Of a DNA stretch of 64,000 nt, positions 17,415-26,288 are shown in pieces. The first letter of the stretch is position 1. Every line of letters starts with the position of its first letter. The DNA is taken from assembly GCA_964397425.1 (NCBI GenBank), contig CAYNID010000001.1, positions 248,001 to 312,000 of the forward strand, read 5' to 3'. This DNA comes from Hallerella sp964397425. GTDB taxonomy: Bacteria > Fibrobacterota > Fibrobacteria > Fibrobacterales > Fibrobacteraceae. Under the pieces are notes generated by a model, which was not told the origin of the DNA, did not search any database, and worked only from the letters and a program-made list of their open reading frames with translations. The position numbers and the translations under genes were made by a program.

Positions 17415-19352
17415 CTACCGCACGACTTTTCTGTCGTCTTCCGTCAGTTCCAAGAACTGGGAAACAGTCATGCTGCCCTTGTCGCCTTCTTTGCGGCGGC
17501 GAACGGATACGACATTTTCTGTCTGCTCCTTTTCTCCGACGACAAGCAAATAGGGAACTTTTTGCAGTTCGCATTGCCGGATTTTATAGCCGAGCTTTTC
17601 GTTCGATTCATCGACTTCGACGCGGAGTCCCGCTTGTTCCAATTGCCCTTTGACTTTGTTCGCGTATTCCACGAATTTTTCGGAAATGGGGAGCACGCGG
17701 GCTTGCACGGGTGCGAGCCACAGAGGGAAATCGCCCATGAATTCTTCGATTAAAATGCCGAGGAAACGTTCGATGGAACCGACAGCGGCGCGGTGCAGCA
17801 TCACGGGGACGTGTTTCTGGTTGTCTTTGCCGACATATTCCGCACCCAGGCGTTGTGGCAGGTTGAAGTCTACCTGGATGGTTCCGCACTGCCAATCGCG
17901 GCCAAGGCTGTCTTTCAACGTGAATTCGAGCTTTGGGCCGTAGAAGGCGCCCTCGCCCGGATTCAAAATGTATTCCAGGCCGGCGAGCTTTGTCGCTTCG
18001 GCGAGGGCCGCTTCCGCTTTGTCCCAAATTTCATCGGAACCGACGCGTTTGGCAGGTCGAGTGGAAAATTTCACTTTCACATCGTCAAATCCGAAATCGT
18101 GGTAAATTTCCTTCACCAGGTGGCAGAAATCCGCCACTTCGTTCGCAATTTGATCTTCTGTGCAAAAGATATGGGCGTCGTCTTGGACAAAGCCGCGGAC
18201 GCGCATCAGTCCGTGCATGGTTCCTGCCGGTTCGTACCGGTGGCATTTGCCAAATTCGGCAAGGCGCATGGGAAGGTCGCGCCAACTGCGGAGTCCCGAA
18301 TTGAAAATTAAAATGTGGCAGGGGCAATTCATCGGCTTGACAGCCATTTCCACATCGCCCGCGAGCGTTTTGAACATGTTCTCGTTGTATTTGTCCGCGT
18401 GCCCGGATTTTATCCAGAGAACTTTGTTCACGATTTCCGGCGTAATGACTTCTTGGTAGCCGCGGTGATCGATTTTTCCCCGGATGTAATCCTTTAGGGC
18501 GTTCACCATTTTGGTTCCTTTGGGATGCCAGAAGACCATGCCGGGGGAATGGTCTTCAATGTGGTAAAGGTCCATTTCCTTGCCGATTTTGCGGTGGTCG
18601 CGCTTGGCTGCTTCTTCGAGGAGTTTAACATACTGCTCTAAGCCCTCTTTGTTGGCGAAGCAGGTTCCGTAAACGCGGGTCAGCTGATCGCTTTGCTGGT
18701 CTCCGTGCCAATATGCGCCAGAAGTGGAGAGGACTTTGAAGTATTTGAGCTTTCCCGTGCTGGGAACGTGAGGGCCTGCGCAAAGGTCTTCCCAGTTTTT
18801 TCCCGGTTCCCCGGTGACGTAGAAACTGATTTTGCAATCCTTGCCTTCGCGTTCAATGGCGCGTTCGGCGTTGTCGTGCTTGTATTTGTCGCCTTCTGTG
18901 CGGACAAGGCCTTCTTCTGCGGAAACTTCGATGCGTGTGAAGGGGCGATCTTCTTTGATGATTTCCTTCATGCGGGCTTCAATCCGCGGAAAATCCTCTT
19001 CTTTGATGGGCGAAGGGGTCATCAAATCGTAATAAAATCCCTTTTCAATCGCCGGGCCGTAGGCGAGTTTTGTTCCCGGAAACAGATCGCAGATGGCTTC
19101 GGCGAGAACGTGGCAGCAGGAATGGCGGAGAAGCAGGAGCGCATCCGGGTCGTCGTTCGACGGCGTAATGATGCGGAAACTTCCACTTTCTGTGAGGGGC
19201 CGGGAAAGGTCCAAAACTTTGTCGCCCAATTTGACGCCCAGCGCTTTGCGGGCGAGGCCTTCGGAAATTCCCTTGGCGATTTCCATTCCAGTGATGCCCG
19301 ATGCTACGGAACGTACGGAGCCATCGGGAAAGGTGAGTTCGATTTGAGACAT
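17415..19352 (-). CDS. thrS: Threonyl-tRNA synthetase
   Basis: 645 residues, full length. Domain order: TGS (1-60), editing domain with the HSCCH zinc/editing motif and DLCAGPHVP, class II catalytic core with MNCPCH (zinc Cys), the motif 2 region RLAEFGKCHRYE...GLMRVRGFVQDDAHIFC, and motif 3 RAAVGSIERFLGILIEE, then the anticodon-binding domain (GDFPLWLAPVQARVLPI onward). It charges tRNA-Thr and edits Ser-tRNA-Thr. It is transcribed alone; the upstream 139 bases separate it from a divergent small gene. No T-box or leader structure was evident by eye. Confidence 0.97.
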   Translation of the reverse strand: MSQIELTFPDGSVRSVASGITGMEIAKGISEGLARKALGVKLGDKVLDLSRPLTESGSFRIITPSNDDPDALLLLRHSCCHVLAEAICDLFPGTKLAYGPAIEKGFYYDLMTPSPIKEEDFPRIEARMKEIIKEDRPFTRIEVSAEEGLVRTEGDKYKHDNAERAIEREGKDCKISFYVTGEPGKNWEDLCAGPHVPSTGKLKYFKVLSTSGAYWHGDQQSDQLTRVYGTCFANKEGLEQYVKLLEEAAKRDHRKIGKEMDLYHIEDHSPGMVFWHPKGTKMVNALKDYIRGKIDHRGYQEVITPEIVNKVLWIKSGHADKYNENMFKTLAGDVEMAVKPMNCPCHILIFNSGLRSWRDLPMRLAEFGKCHRYEPAGTMHGLMRVRGFVQDDAHIFCTEDQIANEVADFCHLVKEIYHDFGFDDVKVKFSTRPAKRVGSDEIWDKAEAALAEATKLAGLEYILNPGEGAFYGPKLEFTLKDSLGRDWQCGTIQVDFNLPQRLGAEYVGKDNQKHVPVMLHRAAVGSIERFLGILIEEFMGDFPLWLAPVQARVLPISEKFVEYANKVKGQLEQAGLRVEVDESNEKLGYKIRQCELQKVPYLLVVGEKEQTENVVSVRRRKEGDKGSMTVSQFLELTEDDRKVVR

Positions 19353-19500
19353 AAAAATCCTTTGGTGGGCGGTTCTCGCCCGGTTCCCCAGAAATACGAC
19401 ATCTGGCGGTAGGGGAAAAGTAGAAAAGTGGCGGGGCGTTTAAAGAGTACGTTAAATTTTTTAACGAAGAAGAGGTTGGAATTTTGTATATTTGATTCAA

Positions 19501-19773
19501 ATGGCAGGAGGTGTTGTGCGGAAAATCATCGCTACGAATGAAACGCTTCGTGACATTGTTGAACGGGAAATTGAAAAATATGGGAATGACGCCGATTTGA
19601 ACCATATTGACGTGTCACACGTGACGAATATGTGCAGAATGTTTGCCTGTTCCGATTTTAATGGGGATGTTGGCGGTTGGGATGTTTCTCATGTGACGAA
19701 GATGAGTGAAATGTTTACAGGCTCCAAGATCACTGGTGACATCCGCAACTGGCGCCTGTTGGACGAGGAATAA
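19501..19773 (+). CDS. Small DUF285 (BspA-like repeat) protein
   Basis: 90 residues from ATG 19501 (a TTG at 19492 is possible). It contains two copies of the DUF285 repeat: DVSHVTNMCRMFACSDFNGDVGGW and DVSHVTKMSEMFTGSKITGDIRNW. In full-size proteins these repeats form long leucine-rich-like surface arrays. Here there is no signal peptide and only about two repeats, so this is either a minimal stand-alone member or the remnant of a larger gene. Function unknown. An inverted repeat and a terminator follow. Confidence 0.6.
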   Translation: MAGGVVRKIIATNETLRDIVEREIEKYGNDADLNHIDVSHVTNMCRMFACSDFNGDVGGWDVSHVTKMSEMFTGSKITGDIRNWRLLDEE

Positions 19774-19820
19774 AAGAAAGCCGGACTTTGAAAACAGGAC
19801 TAGAGTCCCCTTCTTGCGTT

Positions 19821-19860
19821 TAACCTTTCCAAACGGATGGTTCAACTGTTGGAAAGGTTA
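19821..19860. repeat. 12-bp inverted repeat after the DUF285 gene
   Basis: TAACCTTTCCAA and its exact reverse complement TTGGAAAGGTTA are separated by 16 bases. There is no T run directly after it, so termination is uncertain; it may be an RNA stability hairpin. Confidence 0.5.
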
Positions 19861-19877
19861 AAATTCGGGGAGTATTG

Positions 19878-19904
19878 AAAAAACGCCTCATCGAGGCGTT
19901 TTTT
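19878..19904. terminator. Bidirectional terminator for the DUF285 gene and murA
   Basis: AAAAAACGCCTC-ATC-GAGGCGTTTTTT is a perfect stem with A and T runs, lying between converging genes. Confidence 0.85.
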
Positions 19905-19919
19905 CATGTTCCACAGTTT

Positions 19920-21188
19920 TCAGGTTTGGTCGTTTTGCCGGATGATTTTTCCGCCGAGTTTGGCCATTTTGGATTCAAAGTTCTCGTAACCGCGGTCTAA
20001 GTGGTAAATGCGGCTGACGCGGGTTTCGCCATCGGCGACGAGTCCTGCAATGACAAGGGCTGCCGCAGCCCTGAGGTCCGACGCCATCACGGGTGCGCCC
20101 TGGAGTTTTTCGACGCCTTTGATGGTTGCCGTGTTCCCTTCGAGGGAAATATTCGCTCCGAGCCGGTTGAGTTCGGCGACATGCTTGAAACGGTCCAGGT
20201 AAACGGTGTCGCGGATTTTGCTTTCGCCGGGAATGGTGGCGAGTACGGCCATCAGGGGAGCCTGTAAATCGGTGGGGAATCCCGGATACGGAGCCGTTTC
20301 GACGTGGACGGGTTTCAAATTGCGTTGAGACGCGTCGACTTCGGCAAAGTCTTCGCCTGTGTGGACCGTGCAACCCATCTCTTCAAAAATATCGAGCAGG
20401 GATTTGATGTGCGTGGGGTTGCAACGAGTCGCTTTGATTTTTCCCCGGCTGATGACAGCGCCGCAAAGGAAAGATCCCGCCTCGATGCGGTCGGGAATGG
20501 TCTCGCTGAATCCCGGATGCATTTCGGGAACGCCTTGAATGACAAGCGAACGCGTTCCGCGGCCTTCAATTTTTGCCCCCATGCTTGTCAACAAATCCAC
20601 CAGGGAGTCGATTTCCGGTTCAATGGCTGCGTTTTCCAGTATGCTTTCCCCTTTCGCCAAAGTCGCTGCCATCAGCACGTTCACCGTTGCGCCGACAGAA
20701 GAAATTGGAAACCGGAAGTGCCCACCGGGAAGGGGTCCGTTGGAGGTCGCCTCCACGTAACCGTGAGAAACTTCGATGTTTGCGCCAAGGGCTTCGAGTC
20801 CTTTCAAATGGAGATCTACGGGGCGCGGCCCCCAGGCGCATCCGCCGGGGAGAGATACGCGGCACCTGCCAAATCGGGCAACGAGGGGACCCAGCACATA
20901 AAAGCTGGCTCGCATGGTGCTGACCAGTTCATAGGGCGCTTCTAAATGGTTCGCCCCGTGCGTGTCCACTTTGAATTCATGCGCTCCGCCATCGATTCGG
21001 CAGCCGATGATCCGCAAAACGTTGGACATGGTTTTGGTGTCGCGCAGGTAGGGAACGTTTGTGATGGTCGTGATCCCGTCGGCAAGCATCGCCGCGGTCA
21101 TCGTGGCCAAAACGGCATTTTTCGCTCCGGAAATTTCAACTTCTCCGGAAAGGGGGGCCCCCGATGGAATGATTGAAAAATAATCCAT
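19920..21188 (-). CDS. murA: UDP-N-acetylglucosamine 1-carboxyvinyltransferase MurA
   Basis: 422 residues. It has the EPT fold with EISGAKNAVL (PEP/UDP-GlcNAc binding), the catalytic-loop cysteine in LPGGCAWGPRPVDLHLKGLEALGA, and DRIEAGSFL and FPTDLQAPLMA. The catalytic Cys means the normal sensitivity class for fosfomycin-type alkylation. It performs the first committed step of peptidoglycan synthesis. The reading frame extends upstream to 21365, but the conserved start is MDYFSIIPSGAPL at 21188; the extension is basic, His-rich and overlaps the RDD gene. It lies 5 bases downstream of the RDD-gene stop and is probably cotranscribed with it. Confidence 0.95.
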   Translation of the reverse strand: MDYFSIIPSGAPLSGEVEISGAKNAVLATMTAAMLADGITTITNVPYLRDTKTMSNVLRIIGCRIDGGAHEFKVDTHGANHLEAPYELVSTMRASFYVLGPLVARFGRCRVSLPGGCAWGPRPVDLHLKGLEALGANIEVSHGYVEATSNGPLPGGHFRFPISSVGATVNVLMAATLAKGESILENAAIEPEIDSLVDLLTSMGAKIEGRGTRSLVIQGVPEMHPGFSETIPDRIEAGSFLCGAVISRGKIKATRCNPTHIKSLLDIFEEMGCTVHTGEDFAEVDASQRNLKPVHVETAPYPGFPTDLQAPLMAVLATIPGESKIRDTVYLDRFKHVAELNRLGANISLEGNTATIKGVEKLQGAPVMASDLRAAAALVIAGLVADGETRVSRIYHLDRGYENFESKMAKLGGKIIRQNDQT

Positions 21189-21193
21189 ACAAA

Positions 21194-22027
21194 TTAATCC
21201 TTTTCTGGTTTTCCTTTTTTTACCGCGACAGAAACTTTGGGGTGGTGAACGACGCGCGTGCCTGCAAAAAAATCGTGCATGGCGCGTTTCTGGGGATCGA
21301 TGATGGCGATGATGTATCCGATGCCCCACAGCCACACGAGAGTCATTTGAGTCAAGATACTGCAAATGTAACGGATTGTCGCCCCGAGAAATCCAATGCG
21401 CGAACCGTCCGCCTGTTCAATTTTCAGCCGGAACAAAAGTTTTCCCGGTGTTGCCGAAAGGAATCCGTTGAAAAGGATGAAGTATACCGGTTGGACAATC
21501 AAAAGGAGTCCGGCGAATACCGTGTAAATGTCCGCGAAGCCGGGGACTTCGGACAGTTTTTCGTTGAAAGCGGAAATGTCTATCGCTTTGGAAAAGTATT
21601 GTTCAAAAATCGGAGCCGCCGCTGTTTCAAAAGTGCTGAAATCAATGGAAAAAAGCCTTTCCCAAAGAGGCTCGCCAAGCAAAAAAAGGAGCGTTCCGAT
21701 GAGGAAAACAGTCACGTTGTCGATGATGTAGGCCGCGCCCCGTACGAAAAATCCCGCATACGACTTGGCGCTTTTGACTTCGACGCGTTCTTTGAGAATA
21801 GCGTCGACGGCTTCTTTCAGCACGCGTTCATCTTCTTGCAAATGCTTTTCCGTTTCCGAAAGGAAAGCTTCTTTCCACGAAATCCAACCATCGAGGCCTT
21901 TGTGCCAGACCAAGGTGGAATCTCCGATTTTTTCTTCTTTCCGCAAATCGCGGAGTTCTTCAAAGCTGACCGGACCTTTTCGGCGGTCGCCGTCTTGAAT
22001 GCTTTCGTCTATGTAAAACCAGTTCAT
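21194..22027 (-). CDS. GYF_2/RDD-family membrane protein
   Basis: 277 residues. Residues 1-50 are a GYF_2 domain (WFYIDES...GPVSFEELRDL...TLVWHKGLDGWISW). Residues about 90-265 are an RDD domain with three or four transmembrane segments: YAGFFVRGAAYIID (RDD-like start), the ILFNGFLSATPGKLLFRLKI core and IRYICSILTQM. The function of RDD proteins is mostly unknown, with some evidence for sodium/proton or small-molecule transport. Start ATG 22027 gives MNWFYIDES; the longer frame adds a non-conserved hydrophobic segment overlapping the rapA promoter region. Confidence 0.8.
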   Translation of the reverse strand: MNWFYIDESIQDGDRRKGPVSFEELRDLRKEEKIGDSTLVWHKGLDGWISWKEAFLSETEKHLQEDERVLKEAVDAILKERVEVKSAKSYAGFFVRGAAYIIDNVTVFLIGTLLFLLGEPLWERLFSIDFSTFETAAAPIFEQYFSKAIDISAFNEKLSEVPGFADIYTVFAGLLLIVQPVYFILFNGFLSATPGKLLFRLKIEQADGSRIGFLGATIRYICSILTQMTLVWLWGIGYIIAIIDPQKRAMHDFFAGTRVVHHPKVSVAVKKGKPEKD

Positions 22028-22067
22028 AAGTCGTTTCCAAATGTATAAAAAAGCTAACTTGCGCATC

Positions 22068-25007
22068 ATGAGTATTTTCCAAATCGGTCAACGGTATGTC
22101 AGCGAGAAGGAACCCGAACTTGGAGTCGGTCGAGTTCAGAAAATCGAATTTAAAAATGTGACTCTCGAATTTCCCGCTGTGAAACAGATCCGCATTTATC
22201 GCAATTCGGACGCTCCCATCAAACGGTATCTTTTGTCGGTCGGAGAAAATGCGAAAAGTGAAAAGGGATTGAGCTTTGCCGTCGAAAGCATCCGGGTCGA
22301 AGACGGCTTGACCGTTTACGTGGGCCGTGGCGGTCGTGAAATCAGGGAATCGGATTTGGTTTCCAAAGCGGCGCCGCGGGCGACGGATATTTTTTCACAG
22401 CTGATTCGCGGGGCCGTTGCGGAAAATGCGGAATTTCTCAGACGCCAGTCGGCGAACGAAATTTCTTGTTCATGGCAACGATCGCCTGTCCGCGGCATGA
22501 TAGGTCCACGCGTCAATTTGATTCCGCACCAGTATTACCTGTGCCGCCGCGCCTGCGATTCCAGTGCGCTGCCGCGCCTGATGCTCTCTGATGAAGTGGG
22601 GCTGGGGAAGACCATCGAAGCGGGAATGATTTGGCATTCTCTGCATTCGACGGGGCGCATTTCGCGAACGTTGATTTTTGTGCCCGAATCCTTGAAGCAC
22701 CAGTGGATGACGGAAATGGTGCGCCGTTTCAACCAGGTGTTCACTTTGGTTGACGAAGGCTTTGTCCGCAGCGCGTTGCAAATGAATGCGGACAAGGGGG
22801 GCGGGATTGAAAACCCGTTCACGATGGCGAACAACGTTATCTGTACGATTGAATTCGTCATGAGCCAGCCCGCCGTGACTCAGGATTTTCTGAGCGCGGA
22901 ATGGGACTTGACAATTATCGACGAAGCGCATCACCTCGTATGCGAAGACGATTTTACAAGCAGGGAATACCTGTTGGCGGCATCCATCGCGTCTCGTACG
23001 AAAGGGCTCCTGCTTTTGACGGGAACGCCGCTCCAGCTGCAGCCGGAATCGCATTTCAACCGGTTGAAAATGCTCGATCCGGTCCGGTTCACGGATTATC
23101 GGGAGTATTTGAAAGACGAAGAATCTTACCGCAAAGTTGCCCGCGATTTGTTGAAGCTCCCGGTCGAATCCGATGCGGTGATGTCGTGGGACGATTTGAA
23201 TTCTGCGCTCCCCAAGAATTCTCCTATCCGCGAATGGCTGCGCCGTGAAAATACGCAAGAACTGTCGGCGGGGGAATGGGTGCGGCGCATTGTCGATGCG
23301 CTTGGAACGGGCTCTGTCGTGTTCCGCAACACGCGGCGCAGCGTAGGCGGATTTCCGAAACGCGAATTGCACGCGGTAGAACTGAAACCGGATGCGGAAT
23401 ACCGGAAACTCATCAAAAAGGCGGTGGCGTCCGAATCGGACACTTCTTTCGACATCATGGTCAACGGACTTTTGATGACCAAGTACAAGTCGACGTGGAA
23501 GCTTGACGAACGCATCCCGTGGCTGCTCGAATTCTTGAAAGAGCATTTGAACGACAAAGTCCTTTTGATTTGCGAGCACCAGGATGTGGTGAACGCCTTG
23601 GCGAGCGTTCTCGCCCAGGAAGTGGGTGAAAACGCCTTTGTGACGTTCACCGAAAACATGTCCATCCTCGCGCGGGACAGGGCGGCTGCGCAATTTTCCG
23701 ATGACCGCGGCCCGATGCTGATGATTGCGTCGGAAATCGGTTCCGAAGGGCGTAATTTCCAGTTCAGTCACGACCTCGTGCTGTTTGATCTTCCGCTGGA
23801 TGCGGCTCTTGTAGAACAGCGGATAGGCCGTTTAGACCGGATTGGGCAAACGCAGACGATTCGCGTCCATGTCCCCTATGTGAAGGGCAGCGCGCAAGAA
23901 GTGATTTTCCACTGGTATCACGAAGGATTGAATGCGTTCGGAGCGCCTTTGATGAGCGGGGGCGAACTGTTCCTCAAGTATACGGACGACTTGATTGCGG
24001 CGATGGCGGATCCGGACAAAAAACTTTCGGAATTCATGGAAGAGACGCTCCCGTTGGTGCGGCAAGACAGCGATACCCTTCGGAAAAACATTGAAAAGGG
24101 CCGTGACAAATTGTTGGAATTCAATTCCCGCGATCTGCAGGTTTCCAAACAGATTACGGATGAAATCCGCCGCATCGATGCTGACGAACGCTTGAAAAAA
24201 CTGATGTTGGAAACATTGGGCGCTTTTGGCGTGGAAGTGGAAAAAGGCTATGTGCCTACGAGCCTTGTGTTCCGGGCGGGCGCACAAATGGAAATCGGGA
24301 CGATACCGGGAATGTCCGTACAATCCTCCTTTTCGACGGCTTGGGAACGCGGCGAAGATTCGTCCGTGGACAGCGCCGGGGAATTGACGGGAACGTTTGA
24401 CCGGAACGTGGCGATGACCCATGATGAAATTTCTTTCTTGAGCATAGAACATCCGTTGGCGCAAGGGGTCATTGACCTGGCGACGGATTCCGGGAAAGGC
24501 CGTTCGGCTTGTGTCATTTGGGACGATGCCGGTTCCAAGGAATTGATCATGCAATACAATTTTGTCGTGGAAACGACTGTGCCCGCCTCGTGGGGACTTT
24601 CCGATGTTGTGGGACCGGAACTGTTGCGCGTTTTAATCGATGCGCGCGGCAATGACCGTTCCGATTTGCTCTCCAAGATGGATGCGGGGAAAATGCGGGA
24701 CGTCTGCGTTCCGCAAAAGGTTCCTGTTGTCACGGAAAAACTCCGTTATTTCGCCAGTACGGGGCACGCCATGGCGAAACGCATTGCGTCGCAGAAAATG
24801 GAAGCGATTGCCGCGGAGTCCGCCCAAAAGGTGGAAGCCCGTGCGGAAAGGGAATATCAGCGGATGAACCATTTGTTCTCTCTCCGGGGAAAGGCGCAAA
24901 ACAATCCCATTTTGGATGCGCTCCGCAAAAATGTCGCCCTTCGCAAAAAAGCGGCCCAGTCTCCGCAGCTTCGGCTGGATTCCATTCGGCTGCTCGTTTG
25001 CCGTTAA
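22068..25007 (+). CDS. rapA: RapA/HepA-type SNF2 helicase, RNA polymerase-associated
   Basis: 979 residues, close to Escherichia coli RapA length. An N-terminal beta-rich domain (1-110, FQIGQRYVSEKEPELGVGRV) fits the RapA Tudor-like domains. The SNF2 core has Walker A DEVGLGKTIEAGM (about 175), DEAH as IIDEAHHLV (about 283), LLLTGTPLQL (motif III) and motif VI VEQRIGRLDRIGQTQ (about 585). The C-terminal 350 residues fit RapA spacer/wedge regions. RapA recycles stalled RNA polymerase by ATP hydrolysis. The ATG at 22068 is chosen over 22041. Standalone SNF2 proteins of other subfamilies are the main alternative, but N-terminus and length favour RapA. Confidence 0.87.
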   Translation: MSIFQIGQRYVSEKEPELGVGRVQKIEFKNVTLEFPAVKQIRIYRNSDAPIKRYLLSVGENAKSEKGLSFAVESIRVEDGLTVYVGRGGREIRESDLVSKAAPRATDIFSQLIRGAVAENAEFLRRQSANEISCSWQRSPVRGMIGPRVNLIPHQYYLCRRACDSSALPRLMLSDEVGLGKTIEAGMIWHSLHSTGRISRTLIFVPESLKHQWMTEMVRRFNQVFTLVDEGFVRSALQMNADKGGGIENPFTMANNVICTIEFVMSQPAVTQDFLSAEWDLTIIDEAHHLVCEDDFTSREYLLAASIASRTKGLLLLTGTPLQLQPESHFNRLKMLDPVRFTDYREYLKDEESYRKVARDLLKLPVESDAVMSWDDLNSALPKNSPIREWLRRENTQELSAGEWVRRIVDALGTGSVVFRNTRRSVGGFPKRELHAVELKPDAEYRKLIKKAVASESDTSFDIMVNGLLMTKYKSTWKLDERIPWLLEFLKEHLNDKVLLICEHQDVVNALASVLAQEVGENAFVTFTENMSILARDRAAAQFSDDRGPMLMIASEIGSEGRNFQFSHDLVLFDLPLDAALVEQRIGRLDRIGQTQTIRVHVPYVKGSAQEVIFHWYHEGLNAFGAPLMSGGELFLKYTDDLIAAMADPDKKLSEFMEETLPLVRQDSDTLRKNIEKGRDKLLEFNSRDLQVSKQITDEIRRIDADERLKKLMLETLGAFGVEVEKGYVPTSLVFRAGAQMEIGTIPGMSVQSSFSTAWERGEDSSVDSAGELTGTFDRNVAMTHDEISFLSIEHPLAQGVIDLATDSGKGRSACVIWDDAGSKELIMQYNFVVETTVPASWGLSDVVGPELLRVLIDARGNDRSDLLSKMDAGKMRDVCVPQKVPVVTEKLRYFASTGHAMAKRIASQKMEAIAAESAQKVEARAEREYQRMNHLFSLRGKAQNNPILDALRKNVALRKKAAQSPQLRLDSIRLLVCR

Positions 25008-25028
25008 ACTTGATTTGCAGGTGTATTC

Positions 25029-26171
25029 ATGAGTGAATTGCGCAAGAATATTTTGGGTGAAGCGAAACGCATCGTGATCAAAATCGGGTCTCGGATTTTG
25101 GTCGATTCCGAGAAGGGGTGCGTCCGCACGACTTTTGTCCAGAAATTCGCCCATTCCGTTTCAAAGCTGGTGGAAGACGGCAAAGAGATCATCGTTGTGA
25201 CCAGTGGGGCGGTCGGAACGGGAATGGCTATTTTGGGATACGACAAGAAGCCGGACAATTTGGCGGAAAAACAGGCCTGTGCCGCCGTTGGTCAAATCGA
25301 CTTGATGCACGTTTACCGCGAAATGTTTTTAGGCAATGGAATCGCCGTCGGCCAGATTCTCCTTTCGGCGGATGATTTCCGCAACCGGACGCGGTACAAA
25401 AATTTGCAGAACACGCTGCATGCGATGATTGAAAAGCAGATAGTGCCGTTGATCAACGAAAACGATTCCCTGGCGGTCAAGGAATTGAATGCGATTGGCG
25501 ACAATGACAAGCTTTCAAGCGATGTTGCCCTTTTCTTTGACGCGGACCTGTATATCATCTTCACGGACGAGGATGGGCTTTTTGACGACAATCCGAAAAA
25601 GAATCCCCATGCGCGGCTGTTGCGTTTTGTCCCGGAAATCACGCCGGAAATTTTGGCGTTGACGGGGAAGCCCGGCGAAAGCGGCTCTGCGGTGAGCACG
25701 GGCGGAATGCGTTCCAAAGTGGAAGCGATTCGGTCGGTGGCGAAAAGCGGTTGCAGCGCGTTCCTTGCCAACGGAATGAAGGTGCTCCCGCACGAAATTG
25801 TTTACGGCGAAGCGACGGGAACTCTTTTCATCGGAAGCCATAAAAAGTTGGGCAGCCGAAAACGGTGGCTTTCTTTTGTCAGCACGCCGAGCGGACGCGT
25901 AGTGGTCGACGACGGCTGCCTTTTGGCGTTGCGGAAAAAGCATTCGAGCCTTCTTCCCGTGGGCGTAATCGCCGTCAAAAAGGAATTCAAGGCGGGGGAT
26001 TTGATCGAAGTCCTTTCGCAATCGGGCGAGCACATCGCCCGGGGAATTTCCCAATTGGACAGCGCAAATTTAAAATTGGTGCTGCAGAAAAAAACGCCTC
26101 AGGTGCGGTCCATCTTGGGCGAAAACGCTCCCGAAGAAGTGATCCATAAAAACGACTTGGTCGTGTTTTGA
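25029..26171 (+). CDS. proB: Glutamate 5-kinase
   Basis: 380 residues. The amino-acid kinase domain (1-265) has IVIKIGSRIL, VTSGAVGTGMAILG, PLINENDSLAV and STGGMRSKVEA, and a PUA domain follows (about 285-370, GRVVVDDGCLLALRKKHSSLLPVGV). It phosphorylates glutamate for proline synthesis, normally feedback-inhibited by proline. It lies 21 bases after rapA on the same strand. proA is not in the window. Confidence 0.95.
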   Translation: MSELRKNILGEAKRIVIKIGSRILVDSEKGCVRTTFVQKFAHSVSKLVEDGKEIIVVTSGAVGTGMAILGYDKKPDNLAEKQACAAVGQIDLMHVYREMFLGNGIAVGQILLSADDFRNRTRYKNLQNTLHAMIEKQIVPLINENDSLAVKELNAIGDNDKLSSDVALFFDADLYIIFTDEDGLFDDNPKKNPHARLLRFVPEITPEILALTGKPGESGSAVSTGGMRSKVEAIRSVAKSGCSAFLANGMKVLPHEIVYGEATGTLFIGSHKKLGSRKRWLSFVSTPSGRVVVDDGCLLALRKKHSSLLPVGVIAVKKEFKAGDLIEVLSQSGEHIARGISQLDSANLKLVLQKKTPQVRSILGENAPEEVIHKNDLVVF

Positions 26172-26233
26172 AATTGCCGTCATCAAAAATGGCGGTTCAT
26201 TTTTCCAAGAATCTTGGCGGTTTCATTTAAAAC

Positions 26234-26270
26234 AAAAATCCCGGCGAATTGATTCGTTTGCCGGGATTTG
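26234..26270. terminator. Terminator between proB and the SlyD-like gene
   Basis: AAAATCCCGGC ... GCCGGGATTT stem with an inner CGAAT/ATTCG helix; A-rich left flank and converging genes suggest bidirectional use. Confidence 0.75.
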
Positions 26271-26288
26271 AATTTGTCAATACTTCCG

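Noticed and set aside
21189..21365. N-terminal extension of MurA
   Set aside because: The extension is basic, His-rich and overlaps the RDD gene; the conserved MurA start is MDYFSIIPSG.
22470..23771. A 433-residue minus-strand ORF opposite rapA
   Set aside because: Antisense to the conserved SNF2 core; composition is His/Arg/Gln-rich without motifs.
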